Shown one piece after another: positions 45,158-57,263 of a stretch of DNA of 64,000 bases. Position 1 is the stretch's first letter. Each line of letters starts with the position of its first letter. A model generated the notes under the pieces. That model ran no database searches, was not told where the DNA came from, and saw only the letters and a list, made by a program, of their open reading frames with translations. The stretch comes from Syncephalis fuscata (Eukaryota; Zoopagomycota; Zoopagomycetes; Zoopagales; Piptocephalidaceae): the NCBI GenBank assembly GCA_025786725.1, contig JAHLTZ010000050.1, positions 54,115 to 118,114 of the forward strand. The letters are read 5' to 3'. Position numbers and translations under genes: made by a program.

Positions 45158-46981
45158 AGAACTATTGGTAGTAAATGATATGAGTATTACTATTATTATT
45201 ATTATTATTATTAGCCATTTAGATATTGAAATTCAATAATAAACCTTTAAATATATATATGGCTATGGCTATGGCTATGGCATACTGTAGTATCAAGTCG
45301 AAAGATATTGATTGAGCACTGTATAATTAATATGTTGACATTGTTGTGCATAATAGTATTTAGTTTGTGCATTGAGTGGACTGGATGTATGCGCTAATTA
45401 TTAATAAAGTAATAAGTAAATAAACGATACTGTTATATACAGAAGAACGAGTAAAGAAGAGAAAATGATAAATGATAATGAATAGCAAATACTATCTAAA
45501 AGAATGGCTTATGGAAAAAAGACAAGATTTGCATAAATAAATTTAGTGTTAACCAAATAGCAGTTTAAATAGCGTATATCTAGTATACAATAGATGGATA
45601 TACAACGACAATAACAGCAATATTGGTATTGACAGTAGAGTACATATAGTTTAATGAGCACAGTAAGCGAGGCGAGTCAAAATTCATAAGTAACAGAGCT
45701 ATTGCAAAGCAGACAATAGCAATAGATGGCGCGTAACGATTATGCAATAAATTCATTTATATATATATATATTAGAATGACTATACAAAACACGAGTGCA
45801 AATAGTAGTGTTTAAGCTACATTGCATATATACATGAGTGAATGGGTGAAAATTTGAGATAAACAAAAAACGTTAGAAATAAACAAAAACTGCTTTGGAT
45901 AAAGAAAGGCTAGGTGAGTATAAATTGATACACAATAGAATGAATATACAATAAGAAGAGCGTAAATATCAGTGTTAAAGTTACATGTGTATATAGCGTA
46001 ATAAGTGAAATGAGCAAACTATATTGTCGCATATAAACAATAAAATGTGTCTAGTGTGTCATTTTATAATACATATTAATATGGTACAGAATGGGAATAA
46101 TGATATAGATGAATGGTGGATATATGCGTACTGGATAATAAAGCTACAATAATGAGTATTTAATGATTGATGTCACTACCACCCAACATCATGTTCAATA
46201 GATTGAATGTGTAGTTTAATTGCGCGAATGTTACAAATAATAGTCTTTTGTCTTCATAATAATAATAAATTATTATTAATATTAAACGACACACAAAACG
46301 TTATAGTTTTAATATATTTAATTAATAAACATTAGAATATACTGCTATTATATAACATATAGCACAAAGGTAACGGACAATCAATGCTGAACCCTTACCG
46401 ATTTTCTTACAAGGAAATTACAATATTATTTATTATTTCGTCTTAGTTATTAACAATAATTACAGCTATAAATAGCTGTAATAACATACATTTTAATAAA
46501 ATTATCATTCGTTATCTATTCAGGTTAGGCCACATTATTGTAAAAGTTTATATTTTATTTTGGTTATATGTAACAACCGTAAAACAAGGTATAATGGAAT
46601 AAAGATAATCTTTTATTAAACAGAAATTGTGTATTATTTATAAGCTTTGCGGAGCTTTAAATTAAAGTGTTGTGGGAAAATAATTGCATAATATTTAAAT
46701 TATACAATTATTTCTCGTAACGAATATAATTTCGTTACATTATAGTTATGTGTTTTATATTATTTGTAAAAAAATATTTTATTTAATTATAGGTGTTATA
46801 TTGCTTTGCTTCCTACAACGTATGTTTATTTAGTACTCAATAATTTAATTATAGTCATATTGAAAACTATAAATATAATTATATTTACAATCATTGAGTA
46901 CTAAATAAACATACGTTGTCGTAATGCAGGGAAGCAAATGACAATCTATAGCTGAAAAGTAGTAAATTTTTATCTTTATAT
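45158..46981. other. intergenic with repeat fragments
   Basis: No gene supported. (CTATGG)n simple repeat at 45261-45282. About 45990-46260 is a diverged copy of the arm sequence of the 48-55 kb element (matches 49470-49830 in the same order). A stem-loop-like inverted repeat follows at 46815-46919. Confidence 0.5.
46815..46919. repeat. 27-bp perfect inverted repeat with 51-bp loop
   Basis: 46815-46841 is the exact reverse complement of 46893-46919 (arm begins ACAACGTATGTTTATTTAGT). The loop is AT-rich. Sequence just outside both arms is also partly mirrored (GCTTCC / GGAAGC). It could be a foldback or MITE remnant. Confidence 0.9.
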
Positions 46982-47460
46982 TTAGCTGGTGTGAGGCAAC
47001 GGTCCGTAGGACCTATCCGCTTTAGGCAGAACTTGCCTGCCACATGGCATGTGGTGGCTCCTCAGTTGGCTATTATTTGGATGGGTGGGTGGTGGTTGCT
47101 GTCGCTGTGCAAGTGGTAGTCTTAGTCCCTGCAGTTTATTTGGCATTGTGTATTCTTTTCTGTGTGCATCCAGTGTTGCATTGTTGCCAGAGTACCATAG
47201 TATAACATGGTGCTTCTTAGCCTCCTCTTCTTGTTGCTTGATATATCGCATTGGTCAATTGCGCGATTTGTTGTCATATCCATTAATCCGTTCTTCTCTG
47301 ATTTGGATCTTTAGGGGGAGTGATTATGATTTTATTACTGATCTGCTTAATTCTATCAGGATCCAAAACTGGCATTTCTGGCTCTTCTGATTGGATAATG
47401 CTCTCGACAGTTTTTGTACACTCTTGTAACAAAGTGGCCACCGTGGCCACTAAATTACCA
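46982..47460 (-). pseudogene. unidentified coding-like remnant
   Basis: Minus-strand frames from about 47455 down to 46982 have protein-like composition with higher G+C than the flanks (for example EEPEMPVLDPDRIKQISNK, then after a frame change MRYIKQQEEEAKKHHVILW), but no continuous frame. No family recognised. It might be a decayed gene or mobile-element gene. Its 5' part contains the GTGGCC-N5-GGCCAC palindrome. Confidence 0.25.
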
Positions 47461-48105
47461 CTCAGCTACGCATGGCAAATACTAGATATAGTAATGCTTA
47501 ATTACAATTACTATATATATACTAAGTATAATTATATTTTTACTATTTTATTTTCTTGTATATTGTTCTACTCCGACATTCTAACCATTAACTAGAACAA
47601 TATATAAAAACATACCTGTTATTACAAATAAAGACATTATCAGTTTTTACACGAATTTACGCTTATATTTCTCTAGCTTGTCATTTGTCACTTGCCCAAG
47701 TAATCCGCACACTCCGTGTATCTCATCAGGTTACAAATCATTAGCGGCTATAGGTATGGTACTACTATTCAATTATTCAACGAACACATTTGAATAAAGA
47801 AGCAGTATTAAATTGATTAGCTACACCAAAAGTAGATTGGCCAACACGAGTACGCTTGGTAAAATACGTAGTAATGAGAGAGGACATTTGCGTATTTTTT
47901 GCTTAAAGCGAAATAAAATAAAAACTTGAATAGATGTTAATTCAACGTAATAAATATCTTAGTCAATAAAGGATTGGTTATTGAATATGATAAATAGTTT
48001 ATTAATTAGCCTCATATACCATTCAATATATATAGCAATAATATGCCACCTGCTAGCTATTGTAAATGCGGTGATGTTTACAACCATTACTGCATTACTG
48101 ATTTC
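47461..48105. other. AT-rich spacer
   Basis: No feature recognised except AT-rich simple stretches. Confidence 0.35.
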
Positions 48106-48200
48106 TGTAACAAAAAGGAGTACGCGCATGTTACTGTAGCAAAAGGAGTATGCGCATGTTACTGTAGCAAAAAGGAGTATGCGCATGTTACTGTAGCAAA
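48106..48200 (+). repeat. short tandem repeat, 3 units of about 29-30 bp
   Basis: Units have the form CTGTAGCAAAAAGGAGTATG followed by CGCATGTTA; three copies in a row with one or two differences each. Confidence 0.9.
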
Positions 48201-49944
48201 ATAATAATAATGACATATTGTAACAACATCATTCATTTAACAATAATAATAGTATTTTATTTAGACGTCATTTATATTGTGTTGCGTTAATATTTAATAA
48301 GTTTTTTATAATTTGGTAATCAAATGATTACATTTATTAAGACTTATTTCATTAAATATAATGCTAGGTGGTGAATAATATCAATTATTAAATACTCATT
48401 ATTGTAGCTTTATTATCCAGTATGCATATATCCACCATTTACTTGCATTATTCCCATTCTGTTTATGCTGTACACTTTTATTTTATTAAATGTTGTTGTA
48501 CATTGTTATACAGTATATTGGCCACACTCTATCGGTTGGCGTTGTCCATTCGACTCTAGCTTTATAGCTGAATTGGCCCTTCATTACGCTTTTTCTGCTA
48601 ATGACCATATTACACAGTCACAGTTGGGCATATTGATAAAGTTAACAGTAAATTAACGAATATATATACTGCAAATCCGATTGGTTCTGCGTACTCGCAT
48701 GACAATTCTGGCTATAATAAACCAATAAAATAAAATGTCTAAATATTTATTGTTTTTATTTAGAATTGTATACGCATATCATAGCAATATTGGTCAAATA
48801 TTGGTGAAAATCGTTAAATATAAATATAAATTTGTTTATTTATCGCTATGATTTGTTTATTATGCTAGTTTGTCGATTAGTGCATAGTATACTGGCTGCT
48901 GGCTGCCAATCTGGCTTATTCTAGTGCAGTCATTGCAGTCATTGCAGTGATTTCAGCTAATGACCAGTCAGTATGGTCCTTGCAGGTCCTTACTCGTATA
49001 TCAGCTAGCGTATTTTGTTTGTTTTACGCCGCGTATGCATCGATTGCATTGCCCGGGTTGTTTCTGGCTATTGAGCTATGTAGTGGTACGCTTTATTCGT
49101 TCTATTTCACTCATATTGGCCTCAATCTACACAGCACGCCACTACATCACTTCCGTTTTTTGTACCACCTTCCTAATATGGAGTATTGCCGTGACTCGGT
49201 TTAACATTCAACTCCAGAGCCCGTAGTAATACAGCCACCCATTGGGCCATTTCCGGCTGACCTTGCCATTACTGTGGATACGCATTGTTTTGCTTGATCA
49301 ACACCAAAGCCATTGCTAATTGACAATTGCCGGCTTGTCTAGCAGACGGTTACAATAATTCGATTTGTTAATAATTAGCCTGGTGCAAAAATAAACATGA
49401 TTTTGGATTGAGGAAAGATGGGCGATCATAGAAAACATAAAAAGCGGTGTCAAAGCTACAGTGTGTATAGTGGAATGAGTGGAATGAGCAAAGTATATTG
49501 CCGCATATAAACAATAAAATGTGTCTAGTGTATCGTAGAATGATACATAGTAGTGTGGGACAGAATGGGAATGATATAGGTAAATGGTGGATATATGCAT
49601 ACTGGATAATAAAGCTACAATAATGAGCATTTGATAATTGATGTCACTCACCGCCCATCATCATGTTCAATAGATTGGGCGTTATTAAAAATAGTCATTT
49701 AACCACCAAATCACAATAAATGTAATAATGCGACGATTAAATAAAACTCACCACTTGTCCCCATGTTTAATAGAACGAAAATGTAGTTCAGCTACGCGAA
49801 TGTTACAAAAAAAAGTCATTTGACCCCCAAATCACACTAAGCAATAAACGATTTTAGTTAAAAAAAGCTATAATGTGCTATATAATGGTATATAGTGATA
49901 TATAATGGTATATAGTGGTATATAGTGGTATATAGTGGTATATA

Positions 49945-50335
49945 GTGATATATACTTTCTTATACCGCCTTACACCGTCTTACACCGGCTTATACCGTCT
50001 TATGGAGCGGTACGGAGCGGTATGGAGCGGTATGGAGCGGTACGCAGCGGTACGCCGTCTTATACCGTCTTATACCGTCTTACACCGTCTTACCCGTCTT
50101 AACCGTCTTACGCCGTCTTACGCCTCTTAACCGTCTTATGGAGCGGTACGCCGCGGTACGGAGCGGTACGCCGTCTTATACCGTCTTACACCGCTTACCC
50201 GTCTTAACCGCTTACCCTTACACCGTCTTACGCCGTCTTATACCTTCTTACACCGTCTTATGGAGCGGTACGCCGCGGTACGGAGCGGTACGCCGTCTTA
50301 TACCGTCTTACCCGTCTTACACCGTCATATAATGG
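49945..50335. repeat. 10-bp minisatellite, block 1
   Basis: Arrays of about 10-bp units of two alternating kinds, TACACCGTCT / TATACCGTCT and GGAGCGGTAC / GGAGCGGTAT. G+C is far above the AT-rich surroundings. Flanked on both sides by TATAATGGTATATA-type repeats. Confidence 0.9.
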
Positions 50336-52164
50336 TATATAACAATATTATATTTTTATAATTGTTTATTTAATCATTACATTATTACATGTAGTGTGAT
50401 TTGGGGGTCAAATGACTAAATTTAATAACATTCGCGCAATTGCACTGCACATTCACTCTATTGAACATGGGGACAAGTGGTGAGTTTTATTTAATCGTCA
50501 CATCATCACACTTATTGCTTTTTTGGGGGACAAATGACTAATATTTAATAACACCCAATCTATTGAACATGATGATGGGTGGTGAGTGACATCAGTCATC
50601 AAATACTCGTCATCATAGATTCGTTATCCAGTATGCATATATCCACCATTTACCTATATCATTCCCATTCTGTCCCACACTACTATGTATCATTCTACGA
50701 TACACTAGACACATTTTATTGTTTATACGCGGCAATATACTTTGCTCTTCCACTCATTCCACTATACACACTGTAGCTTTGACACCGCTTTTTATGTTTT
50801 CTATGATCGCCCATCTTTCCTCTATCCAAAATCATGTTTATTTTTGCACCAGGCTAATTATTAACAAATCGAATTATTGTAACCGTCTGCTAGACAAGCC
50901 GGCAATTGTCAATTAGCAATGGCTTTGGTGTTGATCAAGCAAAACAATGCGTATCCACAGTAATGGCAAGGTCAGCCGGAAATGGCCCAATGGGTGGCTG
51001 TATTACTACGGGCTCTGGAGTTGAATGTTAAACCGAGTCACGGCAATACTCCATATTAGGAAGGTGGTACAAAAAACGGAAGTGATGTAGTGGCGTGCTG
51101 TGTAGATTGAGGCCAATATGAGTGAAATAGAACGAATAAAGCGTACCACTACATAGCTCAATAGCCAGAAACAACCCGGGCGATGCAATCGATGCATACG
51201 CGACGTAAAACAAACAAAATACGCCAGCTGATATACGAGTAAGGACCTGCAAGGACCATACTGACTGGTCATTAGCTGAAATCACTGCAATGACTGCAAT
51301 GACTGCACTAGAATAAGCCAGATTGGCAGCCAGCAGCCAGTATACTATACACCAATCGACAAACTAGCATAATAAACAAATTATAGCGATAAATAAACAA
51401 ATTTATATTTATATTTAACGATTTTCACCAATATTTGACCAATATTGCTATGATATGCATATACAATTCTAAATAAAAACAATAAATATTTAGACATTTT
51501 ATTTTATTGGTTATTATAGCCAGAATTGTCATGCGAGTACGCAGAACCAATCGGATTTGCAGTATATATATTCGTTAATTTACTGTTAACTTTATCAATA
51601 TGCCAACTGTGACTGTGTAATATGGTCATTAGCAGAAAAAGCGTAATGAAGGGCCAATTCAACTATAAAGCTAGAGTCGAATGGACAACGCCAACCGATA
51701 GAGTGTGGCCAATATACTGTATAACAATGTACAACAACATTTAATAAAATAAAAGTGTACAGCATAAACAGAATGGAAATAATGCAAGTAAATGGTGGAT
51801 ATATGCATACTGGATAATAAAGCTACAATAATGAGCATTTGATGACTGATGTCACTCACCGCCCATCATCATGTTCAATAGATCGGGCGTTATTAAAAAT
51901 AGTCATTTAACCACCAAATCACAATAAATGTAATAATGCGACGATTAAATCAAACTCACCACTTGTCCCCATGTTCAATAGAACGAAAATGTAGTTCAAC
52001 TACGCGAATGTTACAAAAAAAAGTCATTTGACCCCAAATCACACTAAGCAATAAACGATTTTAGTTAAAAAAAGCTATAATGTGATATATAATGGTATAT
52101 AATGGTATATAGTGTATATAATGGTATATATGGTATATAGTGGTATATAGTGGTGTATAGTGGT

Positions 52165-52575
52165 GTATAGTGATATATACTTTCTTATACCGCCTTACAC
52201 CGCCTTACACCGGCTTATACCGTCTTATGGAGCGGTACGGAGCGGTATGGAGCGGTATGGAGCGGTACGCAGCGGTACGCCGTCTTATACCGTCTTATAC
52301 CGTCTTACACCGCTTACGCCGTCTTATACCGTCTTACGCCGTCTTACGCCTTCTTATACCGTCTTATGGAGCGGTACGCCGCGGTACGGAGCGGTACGCC
52401 GTCTTATACCGCCTTACACCGTCTTACACCGTCTTATACCGCCTTACACCGCCTTACGCCGTCTTACGCCGTCTTATACCTTCTTACACCGTCTTATGGA
52501 GCGGTACGCCGCGGTACGGAGCGGTACGCAGCGGTACGCCGTCTTATACCGTCTTACGCCGTCTTACACCGTCAT
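52165..52575. repeat. 10-bp minisatellite, block 2
   Basis: Same two unit types as block 1, slightly longer, with a different order of units, showing gain and loss of units between blocks. Confidence 0.9.
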
Positions 52576-54399
52576 ATAATGGTATATAACAATATATATA
52601 TTTTTATAATTGTTTATTTAATCATTACATTATTACATGTAGTGTGATTTGGGGGTCAAATGACTAAATTTAATAACATTCGCGCAATTGCACTGCACAT
52701 TCACTCTATTGAACATGGGGACAAGTGGTGAGTTTTATTTAATCGTCACATCATCACACTTATTGCTTTTTGGGGACAAATGACTAATATTTAATAACGC
52801 CCAATCTATTGAACATGATGATGGGTGGTGAGTGACATCAGTCATCAAATACTCGTCATCATAGATTCGTTATCCAGTATGCATATATCCACCATTTACC
52901 TATATCATTCCCATTCTGTCCCACACTACTATGTATCATTCTACGATACACTAGACACATTTTATTGTTTATACGCGGCAATATACTTTGCTCCTTCCAC
53001 TCATTCCACTATACACACTGTAGCTTTGACACCGCTTTTTATGTTTTCTATAATCGCCCATCTTTCCTCTATCCAAAATCGTGTTTATTTTTGCACCAGG
53101 CTAATTATTAACAAATCGAATTATTGTAACCGTCTGCTAGACAAGCCGGCAATTGTCAATTAGCAATGGCTTTGGTGTTGATCAAGCAAAACAATGCGTA
53201 TCCACAGTAATGGCAAGGTCAGCCGGAAATGGCCCAATGGGTGGCTGTATTACTACGGGCTCTGGAGTTGAATGTTAAACCGAGTCACGGCAATACTCCA
53301 TATTAGGAAGGTGGTACAAAAAACGGAAGTGATGTAGTGGCGTGCTGTGTAGATTGAGGCCAATATGAGTGAAATAGAACGAATAAAGCGTACCACTACA
53401 TAGCTCAATAGCCAGAAACAACCCGGGCAATGCAATCGATGCATACGCGACGTAAAACAAACAAAATACGCCAGCTGATATACGAGTAAGGACCTGCAAG
53501 GACCATACTGATGGTCATTAGCTGAAATCACTGCAATGACTGCAATGACTGCACTAGAATAAGCCAGATTGGCAGCCAGCAGCCAGTATACTATACACCA
53601 ATCGACAAACTAGCATAATAAACAAATTATAGCGATAAATAAACAAATTTATATTTATATTTAACGATTTTCACCAATATTTGACCAATATTGCTATGAT
53701 ATGCGTATACAATTCTAAATAAAAACAATAAATATTTAGACATTTTATTTTATTGGTTTATTATAGCCAGAATTGTCATGCGAGTACGCAGAACCAATCG
53801 GATTTGCAGTATATATATTCGTTAATTTACTGTTAACTTTATCAATATGCCCAACTGTGACTGTGTAATATGGTCATTAGCAGAAAAAGCGTAATGAAGG
53901 GCCAATTCAACTATAAAGCTAGAGTCGAATGGACAACGCCAACCGATAGAGTGTGGCCAATATACTGTATAACAATGTACAACAACATTTAATAAAATAA
54001 AAGTGTACAGCATAAACAGAATGGAAATAATGCAAGTAAATGGTGGATATATGCATACTGGATAATAAAGCTACAATAATGAGCATTTGATGATTGATGT
54101 CACTCACCGCCCATCATCATGTTCAATAGATTGGGCGTTATTAAAAATAGTCATTTAACCACCAAATCACAATAAATGTAATAATGCGACGATTAAATCA
54201 AACTCACCACTTGTCCCCATGTTCAATAGAACGAAAATGTAGTTCAACTACGCGAATGTTACAAAAAAAAGTCATTTGACCCCAAATCACACTAAGCAAT
54301 AAACGATTTTAGTTAAAAAAAGCTATAATGTGATATATAATGGTATATAATGGTATATAGTGGTATATAGTGGTATATAGTGGTATATAGTGATATATT

Positions 54400-54690
54400 A
54401 TACTTACCGTTAAGCTTATACCGTCTTATGGAGCGGTAGGAGCGGTATGGAGCGGTAGGGCGGTACGCAGGTACCGTCTTATACCGTCTTATACCGTCTT
54501 ACACCGCTACCGTCTTATACCGTCTTACGCCGTCTTACTTTACCGTCTTATGGAGCGGTACGCCGCGGTACGCCGTCTTACCCCTACCCGCCCCCCCCCC
54601 CCCTTACACCGTCTTATGGAGCGGTACGCCGCGGTACGGCGTCCGTCTATACCGTCTACCCGTCTTACACCGTCATATAATGGTATATAA
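54400..54690. repeat. 10-bp minisatellite, block 3, poorly resolved
   Basis: Same unit types but with truncated units and a 13-base C run (54591-54603) not seen in the other blocks. This looks like a failed consensus across a repetitive GC-rich tract rather than real sequence. Confidence 0.75.
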
Positions 54691-55759
54691 CAATATATAT
54701 ATTTTATAATTGTTTATTTAATCATTACATTATTATATGTAGTGTGATTTGGGGGTCAAATGACTATTTAATAACATTTGCGCAATTGAACTGCACATTC
54801 AATCTATTGAACATGATGGTGGGTGGTGAGTGACATCAGTCATCAAACACTCATTATTGTAGATGTATTATCCAATATGCATATATCCTCCATTTACTTA
54901 CATCATTCACATTCTGTTTATGCTGTACACTTTTATTTTATATAATGGCGTTGTACATTGTTATACAGTATACTGAACACACTATCGATTGGCGTTGTCC
55001 ATTTGACTCTAGCTTTATAGTTAAATTAGTCATTTATTACACTCATTATGCTAATTACCATATTACACAATTACAATTGGACATATTAAAAAATTAATAG
55101 CAAATTAAAAATATACTGCAAATCCGATTGTTTATGCGTACTCACATGACAATTCTGGTTGGTTAGTTATAATAAACCAATAAATTTGTTTATTTATCAA
55201 TATAATTTGTTTATTATGATAGTGTGTCGATATATGTATTGCATACTGGCTACTAGCTATCAATTGAGCTTATTCTAGTGCAGTCATTACAGTCATTGCA
55301 GTAATCTTAGCTAATGACTACTCGGTATGGTCATCGCAAGTCATTACTCGTAGATCAGTCACCATATTTTGTTTATTTTACGTAATTTATTCATTACTCG
55401 CTTTCACATATATTGTTTTACGTATTTATTTATATTCTACTACATTTGCTTTAAATTACTTGCTTTTGCCCCAATATACCCAACATATCACTACAGCAGC
55501 TCACCTTTCGTGCCGCCTTACTGATATAGTAACATGCCATGAACTGGCGTCAGTCTATCGCCTCGAAAACAAAAAAATTGTAGAATTGACTGGAAGGGAC
55601 ATGGCAAATTGTATGATCTTGTCTGTGCTTGAAAGCATGTTTAGTTGAATAAACACAGCAATACTTGCCTGCTAATGCAAAAATTACATGTTTCATGTAT
55701 ATCCTAATATAATATACTACAAAAGAATACTTTGTAATAATTCATCACACCTGTATGTG

Positions 55760-56460
55760 CGCAGCTGTAGCAACAGTGGCGGATGTATTGTTGTACTGCC
55801 GTTGAACACTCATTCAATGACTATACCAACAGCATTCCTGTACTGTTGTTGCTGTATGTGCATAGTAGCTTGCAAGCTAATTATGTTGGTGGTCTACTAC
55901 CAAATACACTGGTACTTTGGTCTATTGTAGACCACATAGACATTCATTGTAATGAGTGCCGTACACATACAGTTGTAGGGACAGTGGTGGATGTACTACT
56001 GTGCTGCCATCGAATACCCGTTTAATGACAATGCCAACAGCACTTCCTGTACTGTTGCTGCTGTATGTGCGTAGTAGCTGTGCACGATAACTGCGGTGGC
56101 CATATGCTGCTAGATCCGTTATATGTTTGGCTTGCCGTAGGCCGTTCGTACTGTCGTCGCGCGGACTACCGTGCGCGTACAGTAGTAGTGACAGTAGTGG
56201 ATCGCACTGCTGTGCTTGCGTTGAAAACTTGTTCAGCGACTATACTGGCAGGCCAATCTACTACTATTGTTAGTGTATGCATACAGCAGCTGTACATGAT
56301 GACTGTGATGGCTATATGCTGTCAAGATCACCGTATACTCTGTTTTTCTATAGATAGTCAATACAGATCGTATTGACAACAGACTGCACCGTCTTGAAAG
56401 TGGTAGATTGCACTGCTACCGTTGAGATTGAAGAGCTGTTGTCAGTTGACCTGCAAGAGC
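55760..56460 (+). repeat. diverged tandem repeat, about 208-bp period, 3-4 copies
   Basis: Copies begin near 55762, 55970, 56179 and about 56396. Each has AGTGGTGGATGTACTACTGT-like sequence, a GTTGAA-ACTCATTCAA-like block and CCTGTACTGTTGTTGCTGTA. ORFs on both strands run across it, but the repeat explains them. Confidence 0.75.
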
Positions 56461-56660
56461 AATCTATAGTAAAAATAAGGCATACAGCGGATCTTTGCAG
56501 CATATATTCAATATGGCATAAAAACAAAGCTAGAAATGCACTTACTATGTCAAATAAGCTGCCAACACCAATGATCGGAGTAATGAAGGTGATTTGCAAA
56601 AGGCCAGATTACAAAAGAGCAATGCAAGTACATAGTGTAAATAGTGTTTGTACTAACTAG

Positions 56661-57263
56661 TGGTCAGTCAACTTCTGACACTATCTATGTAGCATATATA
56701 GAGCGTACAAATATATGCTATGGATATATGCTATCAAGTGTGAAGAAAGAGAAAGGAAATGTGATGACGTAGTTTGTGAGATGTGAGCCTGTCAGTCAAT
56801 ATTTATAAACAGATGAGTTTAATTAATAAATGGAGTGGGAAGTAATAAAAGTCAATCTACCCAACATGTCGGTACATCATAGAATAGATTAATAGTAAAT
56901 GAATAAATACATTAAGAATAAAAGTTATTTACTTTCAAAACTACTCATTATTATAAAACATATATTCAGTATAATAGTGAATGTAATAAAAGATTAATTA
57001 AAAGAATAAAAGTCATTCACACCCAAAAAACACTCATTATTATAGAACGTAGCTTCAGTATAATGGCGAATGTATTAAAAGAATAAAAGCCATTTGACAC
57101 CAAAACCATTAAAATGAAACGATCATTTATATACTAAATAAAAGAATATTTACAATATTTATTGGTAACATATAAGCAATGAATAGATGATGTAAAGCAA
57201 CTAAGTATATTAGATAGTTAGCATTATGATTTGATTGATTGTTAATGAGCTCTTACCTTTTAA
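56661..57263. other. spacer with repeat fragments
   Basis: AT-rich. 56985-57110 contains two tandem copies of a block like AAAAGAATAAAAGTCATT plus CACCAAAA, related to the arm ends of the 48-55 kb element. No gene. Confidence 0.45.

Larger units (their letters stand above)
48360..55420. repeat. palindromic and tandem repeat cluster, about 2.2-kb units around a minisatellite
   Basis: Left arm 48380-49940 is the near-perfect reverse complement of 50330-51890, giving a giant palindrome centred on a minisatellite (49945-50335). From about 51790 the sequence re-enters the left-arm end, a second minisatellite (52165-52575) and a second right arm (52580-54110). A third left-arm end and a degraded minisatellite (54400-54690) follow, then an older, diverged arm copy (54700-55420, partly in left-arm orientation). 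The two recent right arms are almost identical, with only scattered differences. No transposase or reverse-transcriptase ORF is visible, so the element is non-coding or non-autonomous. Short ORFs repeated in each copy are a by-product of the duplication. Confidence 0.85.

Noticed and set aside
48947-49226. Overlapping ORFs of 85-88 residues that recur at 51006-51285 and 53253-53531
   Set aside because: They recur only because the whole DNA segment is duplicated, overlap in two frames, and show no domain, leader or splice context.
49945-52647. Tyr/Arg/Leu-rich repeat ORFs across the minisatellites
   Set aside because: They are translations of a 10-bp repeat, open in several frames at once, with frequent unit-length changes; no sign of real coding.
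55460-56660. Several ORFs of 60-103 residues
   Set aside because: Explained by a 208-bp tandem repeat, open on both strands with unusual Cys/Val-rich composition and no domain.
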